From Kribbella kalugense (GTDB taxonomy: Bacteria; Actinomycetota; Actinomycetes; Propionibacteriales; Kribbellaceae), in the NCBI RefSeq assembly GCF_004365875.1, contig NZ_SODF01000001.1, positions 1,798,001 through 1,862,000 on the forward strand: a DNA stretch of 64,000 nt, given 5' to 3'. Below, piece by piece: positions 23,849-31,464 of this stretch. The stretch's first letter is position 1, and every line of letters begins with the position of its first letter. A program made the translations under genes and the position numbers. The notes beneath the pieces were generated by a model. It did not search any database. It worked only from the letters and a program-made list of their open reading frames with translations, and was not told the DNA's origin.

Positions 23849-25534
23849 TTAGTGCTGGGCTCTCTCGACCTTGCTCTTCAAGATCTCCGGTGTGTCGACA
23901 GTAGCTCCCTCGGACCGCAACCAGCCGTCAAGACTCGCCCGATCCTGCAGAGACATCACCGCGACGACATCCCCGGCCTGCGCCTCAGCGACCAGTGCCT
24001 GGGCCGCCTCGAGCTCGGTCGGGTACGCCGGTACGTCGTCCACGCCGACCGACGCAGCACCCTCCCGGAACACCGCCTCGAGCTCAGCCGGCGGCCGTCC
24101 GCGCAGGTAGTCGCTCTTGTGGCCGATCGCCACCCGGTCGGTCCCCCGCGCACCCATCGCGCCCAGAGCGGCGACCATGTCGTCGGCCCGGTCCCCCGGC
24201 GATCCGAGCGCCAGCATCAGCCGCCCGCCCTCCGGCCGGACGCCGTTCATGATCTCGAGCAGCGCCTCCAGCCCGGCCTCGTTGTGGGCGAGATCGATGA
24301 CGACGGTGAAGTCGCGCAGCGAGTACATGTTCATCCGGCCGGGGTTGTTCTCGTTCGGTGCGAACGTGCTCAGCCCCTCGATCACCGCGGCCCGCGGCAA
24401 CCCCAGCCCGAGCGCCGCCGACGCCGCGGCCAGCGTGTTCTCGACGTTGTAGTGCGACAACCCCGACAGCGTCATCGGTACGTCGACAACCTTCAGCAAC
24501 GGCTCCGGGTCGCGCGACTGATCGAGCACGGTCACGTATCCGTCGAGGACAGTCGTCGCCCGGCCGCCTTCGTCGAGGACCGCCCGGATCGACGGCGAGT
24601 CCGGCTCGCGCGAGAACACCCAGCACTTGGCCGGCGAACCGAGCCGCATCGCGAACGTCCGCGGGTCGTCGCCGTTCACCACGCACCAGCCGCGCGGACG
24701 GGTGATGTGGGTGATGACCGCCTTCACCTCGGCGAGCTGGTCGACGGTGTCGATCCCGCCCAGGCCGAGGTGGTCCGCGCTGACGTTGGTGACCACCGAG
24801 ACGTCGTTGTACGCGACCCCGATCCCCCGGCGCAGGATCCCGCCGCGAGCGGTCTCCGTCACCGCGAGCTGGATGCCGGGCTGGGACAGCACTTGTCCGG
24901 CGCCGCTCGGTCCGGAGAAGTCGCCGTACTTCACGAGTTCGCCGTCGAAGTACACACCGTCGGTGCTCGACCAGCCGACGTGCAGTCCGGCGGCCCGGCC
25001 GATGTGCGCGATCATCCGCGACGTGGTCGTCTTGCCGTTCGTCCCGGTCACCGCAACTACCGGGATCTTCGGGCGCAGGGTCGGCGGCGGGTTGCCCGCC
25101 GGCTCGTCCCGCACCCGCGTCCCCACGGACGCGATCAACTCAGTCAGATCCTCGGCCCCGAACGCGTCCAGGACCTCGACGATCGCGGCCCCGAGTGCCC
25201 GAGCCCGGGTCTCATGCGCCCATGGGAAGGCCACGACAAGCCGGCGTACGTCGGACTCCGGGCGAACCCGGACGCCGATCCGGCCGATCCCGGCCTCCCG
25301 CGCAATTCGCCGTACGACGTGACCGACGACGCGGATCGCGAACCGCTGCCGGAAGCCCGACCCGATCCGGCCCGGCCGGGTGGTGCCGAGACCGATCGCC
25401 TGTCCATAAGCCTTTGCCGCCGGCGCCGGAGCGTCGACGAGTGCGGACACGTCCAGCGTCAGCTTGACCGCGGCACGACTGAAGTAGAGGTTGGCGCCAT
25501 CGAGAACACGGAGCTCAACCAGCGAGGTGGCCAA
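23849..25534 (-). CDS. CphA-like Mur ligase lacking the ATP-grasp domain
   Basis: 561 residues. Residues 1-150 resemble the CphA N-terminal domain (LVELRVLDGANLYF compares with CphA IETRVYRGPNVWSY, and GHVVRRIAREAG with GHIAEHVALQLQQEAG). It then passes straight to a Mur-ligase domain with P-loop VTGTNGKTTTSRMIAH at 162-177, TARGGILRRGIGVAYND and VIDLAHNEAGLEAL, all close to the neighbouring CphA. The roughly 300-residue ATP-grasp domain is missing. It should ligate an amino acid to a carboxylate with ATP, but the substrate is unknown. A TTG start 3 nt after fabI is forced by an in-frame stop just upstream, with GGGAG before it. Confidence 0.88.
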   Translation of the reverse strand: MATSLVELRVLDGANLYFSRAAVKLTLDVSALVDAPAPAAKAYGQAIGLGTTRPGRIGSGFRQRFAIRVVGHVVRRIAREAGIGRIGVRVRPESDVRRLVVAFPWAHETRARALGAAIVEVLDAFGAEDLTELIASVGTRVRDEPAGNPPPTLRPKIPVVAVTGTNGKTTTSRMIAHIGRAAGLHVGWSSTDGVYFDGELVKYGDFSGPSGAGQVLSQPGIQLAVTETARGGILRRGIGVAYNDVSVVTNVSADHLGLGGIDTVDQLAEVKAVITHITRPRGWCVVNGDDPRTFAMRLGSPAKCWVFSREPDSPSIRAVLDEGGRATTVLDGYVTVLDQSRDPEPLLKVVDVPMTLSGLSHYNVENTLAAASAALGLGLPRAAVIEGLSTFAPNENNPGRMNMYSLRDFTVVIDLAHNEAGLEALLEIMNGVRPEGGRLMLALGSPGDRADDMVAALGAMGARGTDRVAIGHKSDYLRGRPPAELEAVFREGAASVGVDDVPAYPTELEAAQALVAEAQAGDVVAVMSLQDRASLDGWLRSEGATVDTPEILKSKVERAQH

Positions 25535-25537
25535 ACC

Positions 25538-26308
25538 CTACGCTCCCATCGCGTGGAAGCCACCGTCGACGTGGATGATCTCGCCGGTGGTCGAAGGGAA
25601 GAAGTCACTCAGCAGGGCCACGATTGTGCGGCCGGTCGGCTCGAGGTCGGTCGGATCCCAGCCGAGCGGCGCGCGGTCCAGCCATGGCCCCTCGAACTTC
25701 TCGAAGCCCGGAATCGCCTTCGCAGCCAGCGTTTTCAGCGGACCGGCCGAGACCAGGTTGCACCGGATGCCCTGGGCACCGAGATCACGCGCGAGGTACC
25801 GACTGGTCGACTCGAGAGCAGCCTTGGCCACACCCATCCAGTCGTACCCGGGCCAAGCGACGGTCGCGTCGAAGGTCATCCCGACGACACTGCCACCGCG
25901 GCCCATCAACGGCGCGCAGGTGACCGCAAGGGACTTGAGGCTGTACGCCGACACGTGGACAGCCTGGGCCACGTCGTCCCAGGGTCCGTCGAGGAACTTG
26001 CCGCCGAGGATCGTCTCCGGGTTGCCGTACGCGATCGAGTGCACGACGCCGTCCAGACCGTCGACGTGCTCACGGATCGCGTCCGGCAGGGCAGCCAGGT
26101 GCTCCGCGTTGGTGACGTCGAGCTCCAGCACCGGCGGCTCGGTCGGCAGGCGTTTGGCAATCCGTTTGGTGATGCTCAGCGCCCGGCCGAAGTTCGAGAT
26201 CAGCACGGTGGCGCCTTGTTCCTGCGCCACTTTGGCGGTGGCGAAACCGATCGAGGAGTCCAGCGTGACTCCGGCGACCAGGATCCGCTTGCCGTCGAGG
26301 ATGCCCAC
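25538..26308 (-). CDS. fabI: Enoyl-ACP reductase (NADH) FabI/InhA
   Basis: 256 residues. FabI performs the last reduction of type II fatty-acid elongation. The atypical SDR glycine motif VAGVTLDSSIGFATAKVAQ (residues 12-30), with GRALSITKRIAKRL following, and the active-site YDWMGVAKAAL with Tyr and Lys six apart (YxxxxxxK, the enoyl-reductase variant) identify it. The C-terminus IIHVDGGFHAMG is typical. It lies 24 nt behind fabG and 3 nt before the Mur ligase. It is the probable target class of isoniazid/triclosan-type inhibitors. Confidence 0.95.
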   Translation of the reverse strand: MGILDGKRILVAGVTLDSSIGFATAKVAQEQGATVLISNFGRALSITKRIAKRLPTEPPVLELDVTNAEHLAALPDAIREHVDGLDGVVHSIAYGNPETILGGKFLDGPWDDVAQAVHVSAYSLKSLAVTCAPLMGRGGSVVGMTFDATVAWPGYDWMGVAKAALESTSRYLARDLGAQGIRCNLVSAGPLKTLAAKAIPGFEKFEGPWLDRAPLGWDPTDLEPTGRTIVALLSDFFPSTTGEIIHVDGGFHAMGA

Positions 26309-26332
26309 CGGCTTCCCTTTCTGAAGTGAGAG

Positions 26333-27037
26333 TTAGTTGCCCATGCCGATGCCGCCGTCGACCGGGATCACTGCGCCGGTGATGTAGCCGGCCTCCTCCG
26401 AGGACAGCCAGCGGACGGCCTTCGCGATCTCCTCGGTCCGGCCGAAGCGGCCGAGCGGGATCTGGCTCAGGTACTGCTTCTGGGTCTCCTCCGGCAGGAC
26501 CGCGGTCATGTCGGTCTCGACGAACCCGGGCGCGACGACGTTCGCGGTGATGCCGCGGCTGCCGAGCTCACGGGCGATCGAGCGGGCCATCCCGATCAGG
26601 CCGGACTTGCTGGCCGCGTAGTTCACCTGGCCCGGTGAGCCGAGCAGGCCGACCACCGAGGAGATGAACACGATCCGGCCCTTGCGCAGCCGCAGCATGC
26701 CCTTCGCGGCCCGGCGGGCGACCCGGAACGAACCGGTCAGGTTGGTCTGGATGACCGAGTCCCAGTCGTCGTCGGACATCCGCAGCAGCAGGGTGTCCCG
26801 GGTGATGCCGGCGTTCGCCACCAGCACCTCGACCGGACCCTGCTGCTCCGCGATGGTGTCGAACGCCGCGTCGACCTGCTCCTGGTCGGTGATGTCGCAC
26901 TTCACCCCGAGGAAGCCCTCCGGCGGCGGGCTCGTGTTGTAGGTGACGGCGACCTCGTCGCCGGCCTCCTTGAACGCGGTCGCGATCGCCAGACCGATCC
27001 CCCGGCTACCACCGGTCACCAGCACAGACCTGCCCAC
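26333..27037 (-). CDS. fabG: 3-oxoacyl-ACP reductase FabG
   Basis: 234 residues, classical SDR: TGGSRGIG near residue 8, NAG near 76, catalytic Ser in VFISSVVGLLG, YAASKSGLIG with Tyr and Lys, and the PGFVETDMT loop. It reduces beta-ketoacyl-ACP with NADPH. The GTG start has a GAGGAGGG ribosome site. It is the first gene of the minus-strand operon fabG-fabI-Mur ligase-membrane protein; the fabG-fabI (mabA-inhA) pairing is standard in actinobacteria. Confidence 0.95.
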   Translation of the reverse strand: MGRSVLVTGGSRGIGLAIATAFKEAGDEVAVTYNTSPPPEGFLGVKCDITDQEQVDAAFDTIAEQQGPVEVLVANAGITRDTLLLRMSDDDWDSVIQTNLTGSFRVARRAAKGMLRLRKGRIVFISSVVGLLGSPGQVNYAASKSGLIGMARSIARELGSRGITANVVAPGFVETDMTAVLPEETQKQYLSQIPLGRFGRTEEIAKAVRWLSSEEAGYITGAVIPVDGGIGMGN

Positions 27038-27097
27038 AAGCCCTCCTCACATCGTCGGTCGGAGGAACGCTATCCCACCAGGCCCGGGTCCCCCGAC

Positions 27098-27310
27098 TTA
27101 GGAGTCTTCGAGCCGGAAGCCGACTTTCATACCGACCTGGTAGTGGTCGATCTGGTTGTCCACGACATGGCCGCGGATCTCGGTGACCTCGAACCAGTCG
27201 AGGTGACGCAGCGTCTCGCCGGCCCGGGCGATTCCGTTGGTGATCGCCTGGTTCAGCCCCTCCTTGGAGGTACCGACGATCTCGGTGACCCGGTAAGTCC
27301 GATCGCTCAT
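27098..27310 (-). CDS. Dodecin
   Basis: 70 residues, complete dodecin. The family motif YRVTEIVGTSKEGLNQAITNGI and the flavin-stacking tryptophan in LDWFEVTEIRG are present. Dodecins form 12-mers that bind flavins or CoA and buffer free flavin. The ATG is preceded by GGAAGGA. Divergent from the DUF3099 gene, with 74 nt between them. Confidence 0.95.
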   Translation of the reverse strand: MSDRTYRVTEIVGTSKEGLNQAITNGIARAGETLRHLDWFEVTEIRGHVVDNQIDHYQVGMKVGFRLEDS

Positions 27311-27384
27311 TGCGACATTCCTTCCATCCTGGCTGCGCCCGGGCGGGCGGCGCGGCGTACCGTTGGTCCTGTTGAGGAGGATAG

Positions 27385-27732
27385 ATGTCGAGACATCGTG
27401 AGCGAACCGGCGAGACCGTCATTTCGGTGACGAGTGCACAGCCGGGCCGGTCCGAGGATCTGGACAGCCGGATCGTCCGCTACGCGTGGATGATGTCGAT
27501 CCGGATCGGCTGCTTCATTGCCGCCGTCCTGACCCCGTCGCCGTGGCGCTGGTTGTTCGTCGTCGGGGCGATCGCGTTACCGTACTTCGCGGTGGTGCTG
27601 GCGAACGCGCATCAGTCGTCGACACAGCCCGCCGCGGACCCGTACGTGGCACCGGTACGACCGTCGATCGGTGAGCGTCCGACTGTCGTCGTACCCCAAG
27701 AAGAGGACCCTCGCGCCGACACCGAAAAGTGA
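27385..27732 (+). CDS. DUF3099 family membrane protein
   Basis: 115 residues. VISVTSAQPGRSEDLDSRIVRY at the start, then two adjacent hydrophobic segments (about residues 35-52 and 54-72) and an acidic proline-rich tail match DUF3099, a small actinobacterial two-TM family of unknown role. GGAGG at 27377-27381 precedes the ATG. Its neighbours (fabG-fabI, dodecin, moaA, SURF1) recall a gene order shared with Streptomyces. Confidence 0.85.
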   Translation: MSRHRERTGETVISVTSAQPGRSEDLDSRIVRYAWMMSIRIGCFIAAVLTPSPWRWLFVVGAIALPYFAVVLANAHQSSTQPAADPYVAPVRPSIGERPTVVVPQEEDPRADTEK

Positions 27733-27820
27733 TCTCGGCCGGGACTGGAAAATTTGCACTGATCCGTGTCAGAATCTCCCGCGTGCTCTGAAGTTCATGA
27801 GTGAAATTCAGGGACTTGAT

Positions 27821-27860
27821 GCGGCGTCGGACGGCTCCCCCCGTGGCTGTCCGACGTCGC
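27821..27860 (+). terminator. Terminator after the DUF3099 gene
   Basis: 15-nt arms (27821-27835, 27846-27860) with two G-U/mismatch positions and a 10-nt loop, followed by a T-rich run TTCATTTTGT. The 190-nt gap here holds only this hairpin and an A/T-rich stretch (27865-27890) that may carry the promoter of the next small gene. Confidence 0.8.
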
Positions 27861-27922
27861 TTCATTTTGTCCAGGCTATTGATTATTGAGGCATCAGGAA
27901 TGCAGAGGAATGGCATCAGCGG

Positions 27923-28126
27923 ATGAGTGACGAAGCAGCACCAGCCGTCTGCTCCGCAAGGGGATGCGGCAGGCCGGCCACGTGGTCGCTGCTGTGGAAC
28001 AACCCGAAGATCCACACCCCCGATCGGCGCAAGACCTGGCTCGCCTGTGACGAACACAAGGAGAGCTTGTCCGACTTCCTGGCCCGGAGGTCATTCCTGC
28101 GCGAGGTCGAGCCATTCACCGAGTGA
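27923..28126 (+). CDS. Small Cys/His protein, possible zinc-binding
   Basis: 67 residues. I do not know a named family. Cys10, Cys15, Cys42 and His45 form a CX4C...CX2H pattern that could bind one zinc ion; between them is a tryptophan-rich segment ATWSLLWNNPKIHTPDRRKTW. This looks like a small actinobacterial zinc-ribbon-like protein. The assignment as a gene rests on its codon bias, independent hairpins on both sides and the conserved-looking cysteines. It converges on moaA. Confidence 0.7.
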   Translation: MSDEAAPAVCSARGCGRPATWSLLWNNPKIHTPDRRKTWLACDEHKESLSDFLARRSFLREVEPFTE

Positions 28127-28147
28127 ATGGTTGATAGCGAAAAAGTA

Positions 28148-28171
28148 CATTTCCGGATTGGACCGGAAGTG
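28148..28171. terminator. Bidirectional terminator before moaA
   Basis: 9-bp stem (28148-28156 with 28163-28171, one G-U) and 6-nt loop, in the gap between the small Cys/His gene and the convergent moaA stop. An A-run precedes it on the plus strand, giving a U-run on the minus transcript. Confidence 0.65.
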
Positions 28172-28186
28172 CAGGCGATTCGCTGA

Positions 28187-29206
28187 TCAACCGCCGATGG
28201 CGGACATCGGCCGGGCCGGTTGCAGGAAGCTCGGGTCGTTGATGCCGTGACCGGGCAGTTTGTTCCGCATCGCGCTCCGCCAGCGGTCGGCCAGTTCATC
28301 GTCGTCCGCACCGGACCGCAGCGCCGTCCGTAGGTCGGACTCGGCACGTGCGAACAGGCAGTCGCGGACCTGACCGTCGGCGGTCAACCGGACCCGGTCG
28401 CAGTCGCCGCAGAACGGTCGGGTGACGGAGGCAATGATCCCGACTGTCTGCGGTCCACCGTCGACCACGAACGACTCGGCCGGCGCACTCCCCCTCGTCG
28501 ACGCGTCGACCGGAGTCAGAGCAAAGCGACCGGACAGCAGCTCAAGAATCTCGTCGGCGGTGATCATGGTCGCCCGGCTCCAGCCGTGCTGCGCGTCGAG
28601 CGGCATCTGCTCGATGAACCGCAGTTCGTAGCCGCGGTCGAGGCAGAACTCCAGCAACTCCGGCGCCTGCTCATCGTTGACGCCGCGCATCAGGACAGCG
28701 TTCACCTTCACCGGCGTGAGACCGGCCTCGTGCGCTGCCTCCAGACCGGCGAGCACGTCCTTCAGCCGGTCCCGGCGAGTGAGCTCCTGGAAGGTGCCCG
28801 GCTCGATGGTGTCGAGACTCACATTCACCCGATCCAGGCCGGCGTCCTTCAGAGCCTGCGCCTGACGGGCCAGCCCGATCCCGTTGGTTGTCAGCGAGAT
28901 CTCGGGGCGCGGTGCGAGCTCCGCCGTACGCGCGACGATTCCGACCAGACCACGCCGCAAAAGCGGCTCGCCGCCGGTGAAGCGGATCTCGTTGACGCCG
29001 AGGTGCGTCACGGCGACGGAGACCAGCCGGATCACCTCGTCGTCGGTGAGCAGCTCAGGCTTGCCGAGCCAGTCCAGACCTTCCTCCGGCATGCAGTACG
29101 TGCAGCGCAGATTGCAGCGATCCGTGAGCGACACCCGCAGGTCCGTGGCGACCCGGCCATACCGGTCCGCCAGGCCTGTTTGAGTAGCCTCCTGGATCGC
29201 TGTCAC
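28187..29206 (-). CDS. moaA: GTP 3',8-cyclase MoaA
   Basis: 339 residues. A radical-SAM enzyme that starts molybdopterin synthesis from GTP. The N-terminal cluster motif CNLRCTYC gives Cys31, Cys35 and Cys38. The C-terminal second cluster is in FCGDCDRVR plus a later cysteine in VRDCLF. The protein ends in the diagnostic Gly-Gly tail. No other moa gene is in the window. A GTG start with TAGGCT 7 nt upstream suggests a leaderless transcript; it is divergent from the SURF1 gene. Confidence 0.95.
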   Translation of the reverse strand: MTAIQEATQTGLADRYGRVATDLRVSLTDRCNLRCTYCMPEEGLDWLGKPELLTDDEVIRLVSVAVTHLGVNEIRFTGGEPLLRRGLVGIVARTAELAPRPEISLTTNGIGLARQAQALKDAGLDRVNVSLDTIEPGTFQELTRRDRLKDVLAGLEAAHEAGLTPVKVNAVLMRGVNDEQAPELLEFCLDRGYELRFIEQMPLDAQHGWSRATMITADEILELLSGRFALTPVDASTRGSAPAESFVVDGGPQTVGIIASVTRPFCGDCDRVRLTADGQVRDCLFARAESDLRTALRSGADDDELADRWRSAMRNKLPGHGINDPSFLQPARPMSAIGG

Positions 29207-29213
29207 AGGCCCC

Positions 29214-29219
29214 AGCCTA
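29214..29219 (-). promoter_or_regulatory. Leaderless -10 element of moaA
   Basis: Minus-strand TAGGCT, 7-nt spacer, GTG at 29206. Confidence 0.55.
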
Positions 29220-29252
29220 CGTGCCGCGCGTCGGCGGTTTCAGGCGATGCCT

Positions 29253-29258
29253 TAAGTT
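29253..29258 (+). promoter_or_regulatory. Leaderless -10 element of the SURF1 gene
   Basis: TAAGTT, 6-nt spacer, GTG at 29265. It faces the moaA promoter across about 33 nt, forming a compact divergent pair. Confidence 0.5.
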
Positions 29259-29264
29259 CGAGAC

Positions 29265-30065
29265 GTGCGTCGCTTGATGAACGTCCGCTGGATCACCGCC
29301 GCGCTGGCGGTCATCCTGCTCGCCGTCGTGTGCGTGGAGCTGGGTCGCTGGCAGCTGCATCGCCTCGAAGAACGCAAGGCTCGGAACGAGGTGACCCGGT
29401 CCAACCTGGCCGCGGCACCGGCGCCGATCGACCAGATCGTCGGCCCGCAGGGCCTGATCGGCGACCAGCACGCCTGGCGGACCGCGGTCGTCACCGGACG
29501 GTACGACGCCTCCAAGCAGATCATCCTCAAGTACAGGAACATCGCGGACCGACCGGGCTTCGAGATCGTCACGCCCTTGGTCCAGGCCGACGGGAAGGCC
29601 GTGCTCGTCGACCGGGGCTTCCTTCCCCGGCAGAGCTCGGAGTTGATGCCTCTTCACGTCCCCGCCGTACCGACGGGTGAGGTGACCGTCACCGGACGGC
29701 TGCAGCGCAGTGAACGCGGCGGCAGCACGAACGGCGGCGTACCGGACGACGGTACGGCGCGACTCATCAACGGACCGGATTTCGCCAAGGTCCTCGGGAT
29801 GGACCTGTACGACGGCTATATGACGATCAGCCAGCAGCAGCCGGCCAACGACGCGTCGTTCCTTTCCTTCCCGGGACCGGAGATCGACGACGGGCCGCAC
29901 TTCTTCTACGCCCTGCAGTGGTTCTTCTTCGCGCTGATGGCCCTCGGTGGACTCGTCTATTTCACCCGGCAGAACAAGCCCGAGGACAAACCGGAAGACA
30001 AGCCGGCCGAGCCCCAGCCGGAGGCCGCCGAACGCCCCGAGGCGCACGCCGCCGTTCGCGACTAA
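29265..30065 (+). CDS. SURF1-family cytochrome oxidase assembly protein
   Basis: 266 residues. Two membrane helices, one at residues 9-27 and one near 210-230, flank a periplasmic domain, as in SURF1/Shy1. Family motifs are GRWQLHRLEERKARN after TM1 and LVDRGFLP in the middle. SURF1 helps insert haem a into cytochrome c oxidase. The tail after TM2 is Glu/Pro-rich. An ATG at 29277 is an alternative start, but GTG 29265 has the -10 at leaderless spacing. Confidence 0.9.
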   Translation: MRRLMNVRWITAALAVILLAVVCVELGRWQLHRLEERKARNEVTRSNLAAAPAPIDQIVGPQGLIGDQHAWRTAVVTGRYDASKQIILKYRNIADRPGFEIVTPLVQADGKAVLVDRGFLPRQSSELMPLHVPAVPTGEVTVTGRLQRSERGGSTNGGVPDDGTARLINGPDFAKVLGMDLYDGYMTISQQQPANDASFLSFPGPEIDDGPHFFYALQWFFFALMALGGLVYFTRQNKPEDKPEDKPAEPQPEAAERPEAHAAVRD

Positions 30066-30155
30066 CTCTCGTTGCCCTGCGCAACGACAGCCGAGTTGCC
30101 GTCGGCCCCGAACTCTCGAGGTGCGCGACCCGGTGCGGTGGGGCAGGATGGAGCT

Positions 30156-30911
30156 GTGGACCTCGGACTGCGCGATCGCACCTACATCGTCACCGGCGCC
30201 AGCGCCGGACTCGGCTTCGCCACGGCGAAAGCGCTGGCTGCTGAAGGCGCGCGGCTGGTGATCTCCAGCCGCAACGAGGAGTCGATCTCCCGCGCCGCCG
30301 CCGAGCTCGGCGAGAACGTGGTCGGCATCCCGGTCGACAACGCCGACCCGGAGAGCGCCGAACGGCTGGCCGCGACCGCGATCGCAAAATGGGGCGCGCT
30401 GCACGGCGCACTGATCAGCGTCGGTGGCCCGCGGCCCGGGACCGCCCTCGACTCCGACGAGGACGACTGGCGGTCGGCGTTCGACAGTGTCTTCCTCGGC
30501 AGCCTGCGGATCGCTCGCGCGGTCGCGCGGGCCGGATCGGAGGGTACGTCGATCGCCTTCGTGCTGTCGTCGTCGGTGCGGTCCCCGATCACCGGCCTGG
30601 CGATCTCCAACGGCCTCCGGCCCGGCCTGGCGATGGTCGCCAAGACTCTCGCCGACGAGCTCGGCCCGAACGGCACCCGGGTCAACGGCCTCCTGCCCGG
30701 CCGGATCTCCACCGACCGCCTGAAAGAGCTCGACGCCAAGGGCGGCGACGCCGAAGCCGCCCGCCGGGCGTCCGAGAAGACCATCCCGCTGCGCCGCTAC
30801 GGCACGCCCGACGAGTTCGGCCGGGTCGCCGCCTTCGTCCTCTCCCCCGCCGCCTCCTACCTGACCGGCACCATGATCCCGATCGACGGCGGGGCCCTGC
30901 GAACTATCTGA
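30156..30911 (+). CDS. Short-chain dehydrogenase/reductase
   Basis: 251 residues from GTG 30156. Glycine motif TGASAGLGFATAKAL near residue 12, an N-terminal Rossmann fold, and the C-terminal YLTGTMIPIDGGA are classical SDR. The catalytic region is unusual: the expected YxxxK is replaced by a stretch SSSVRSPITGLAISNGLRPGLAM, with serines but no tyrosine in the usual place. This suggests a divergent or non-catalytic member, like some actinobacterial 3-oxoacyl-ACP-reductase-like proteins. Substrate unknown. Confidence 0.85.
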   Translation: MDLGLRDRTYIVTGASAGLGFATAKALAAEGARLVISSRNEESISRAAAELGENVVGIPVDNADPESAERLAATAIAKWGALHGALISVGGPRPGTALDSDEDDWRSAFDSVFLGSLRIARAVARAGSEGTSIAFVLSSSVRSPITGLAISNGLRPGLAMVAKTLADELGPNGTRVNGLLPGRISTDRLKELDAKGGDAEAARRASEKTIPLRRYGTPDEFGRVAAFVLSPAASYLTGTMIPIDGGALRTI

Positions 30912-30927
30912 GCTGCGAACTAGCTGA

Positions 30928-31401
30928 TCAGCCCCACTGGCCGGCGACGTAGTCACCTGCGGGCTGGGCGGTCATCACGTTCAGGCGGTTCCAGGTGTTG
31001 ATGCCGGCGATGGCGCCGACCAGCGCGGCCAACTGGTTCTCGTCGTAGTACTTGGTCGCGTTCAGCCAGACGTCGTCGGAGACTCCGCCGGCGGCATCGG
31101 CGATCCGGGTGCCGGCTTCGGTCAGCTCCAGCGCGGCGCGCTCCGCGTCGGTGTAGACGGTGGCCTCGCGCCACGTCGCCACCAGGTTGATCCGGACCGC
31201 GGTCTCGCCGTGGTGTGCAGCCTCCTTCGCGTGCATGTCGACGCAGACGGCGCAGCCGTTGATCTGGCTGGCCCGCAACTCGACCAGCTCGAGAGTGGCG
31301 AGCGGCACACCGGCGTCGAGCGCGACCCGGGCGGCCGCGTTGAGGTGCTTGATGAACTTGCCCAGCACCGGGTTCGTGAACAGATCCAGACGAGCTTCCA
31401 T
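30928..31401 (-). CDS. AhpD-like carboxymuconolactone decarboxylase family protein
   Basis: 157 residues. The redox-active CAVCVDMHAKEA (CxxC at about residues 50-53, followed by the proton-relay histidine) places it in the alkylhydroperoxidase AhpD-core group. The helix LELVELRASQINGCAVC and ALVGAIAGINTWNRL are characteristic. Such proteins remove peroxides with a disulphide relay. GGAGA precedes the ATG. No AhpC is adjacent. Confidence 0.9.
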   Translation of the reverse strand: MEARLDLFTNPVLGKFIKHLNAAARVALDAGVPLATLELVELRASQINGCAVCVDMHAKEAAHHGETAVRINLVATWREATVYTDAERAALELTEAGTRIADAAGGVSDDVWLNATKYYDENQLAALVGAIAGINTWNRLNVMTAQPAGDYVAGQWG

Positions 31402-31464
31402 AACAGGTATCTCCTAGCGAATAAGCGTGTTGATGCCTATCCGACGAGACAGCCTCATGAAGTG

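Noticed and set aside
23852-26329. 825-codon plus-strand frame opposite the ligase and fabI
   Set aside because: Antisense to two clear genes with conserved motifs; composition is typical of a shadow frame.
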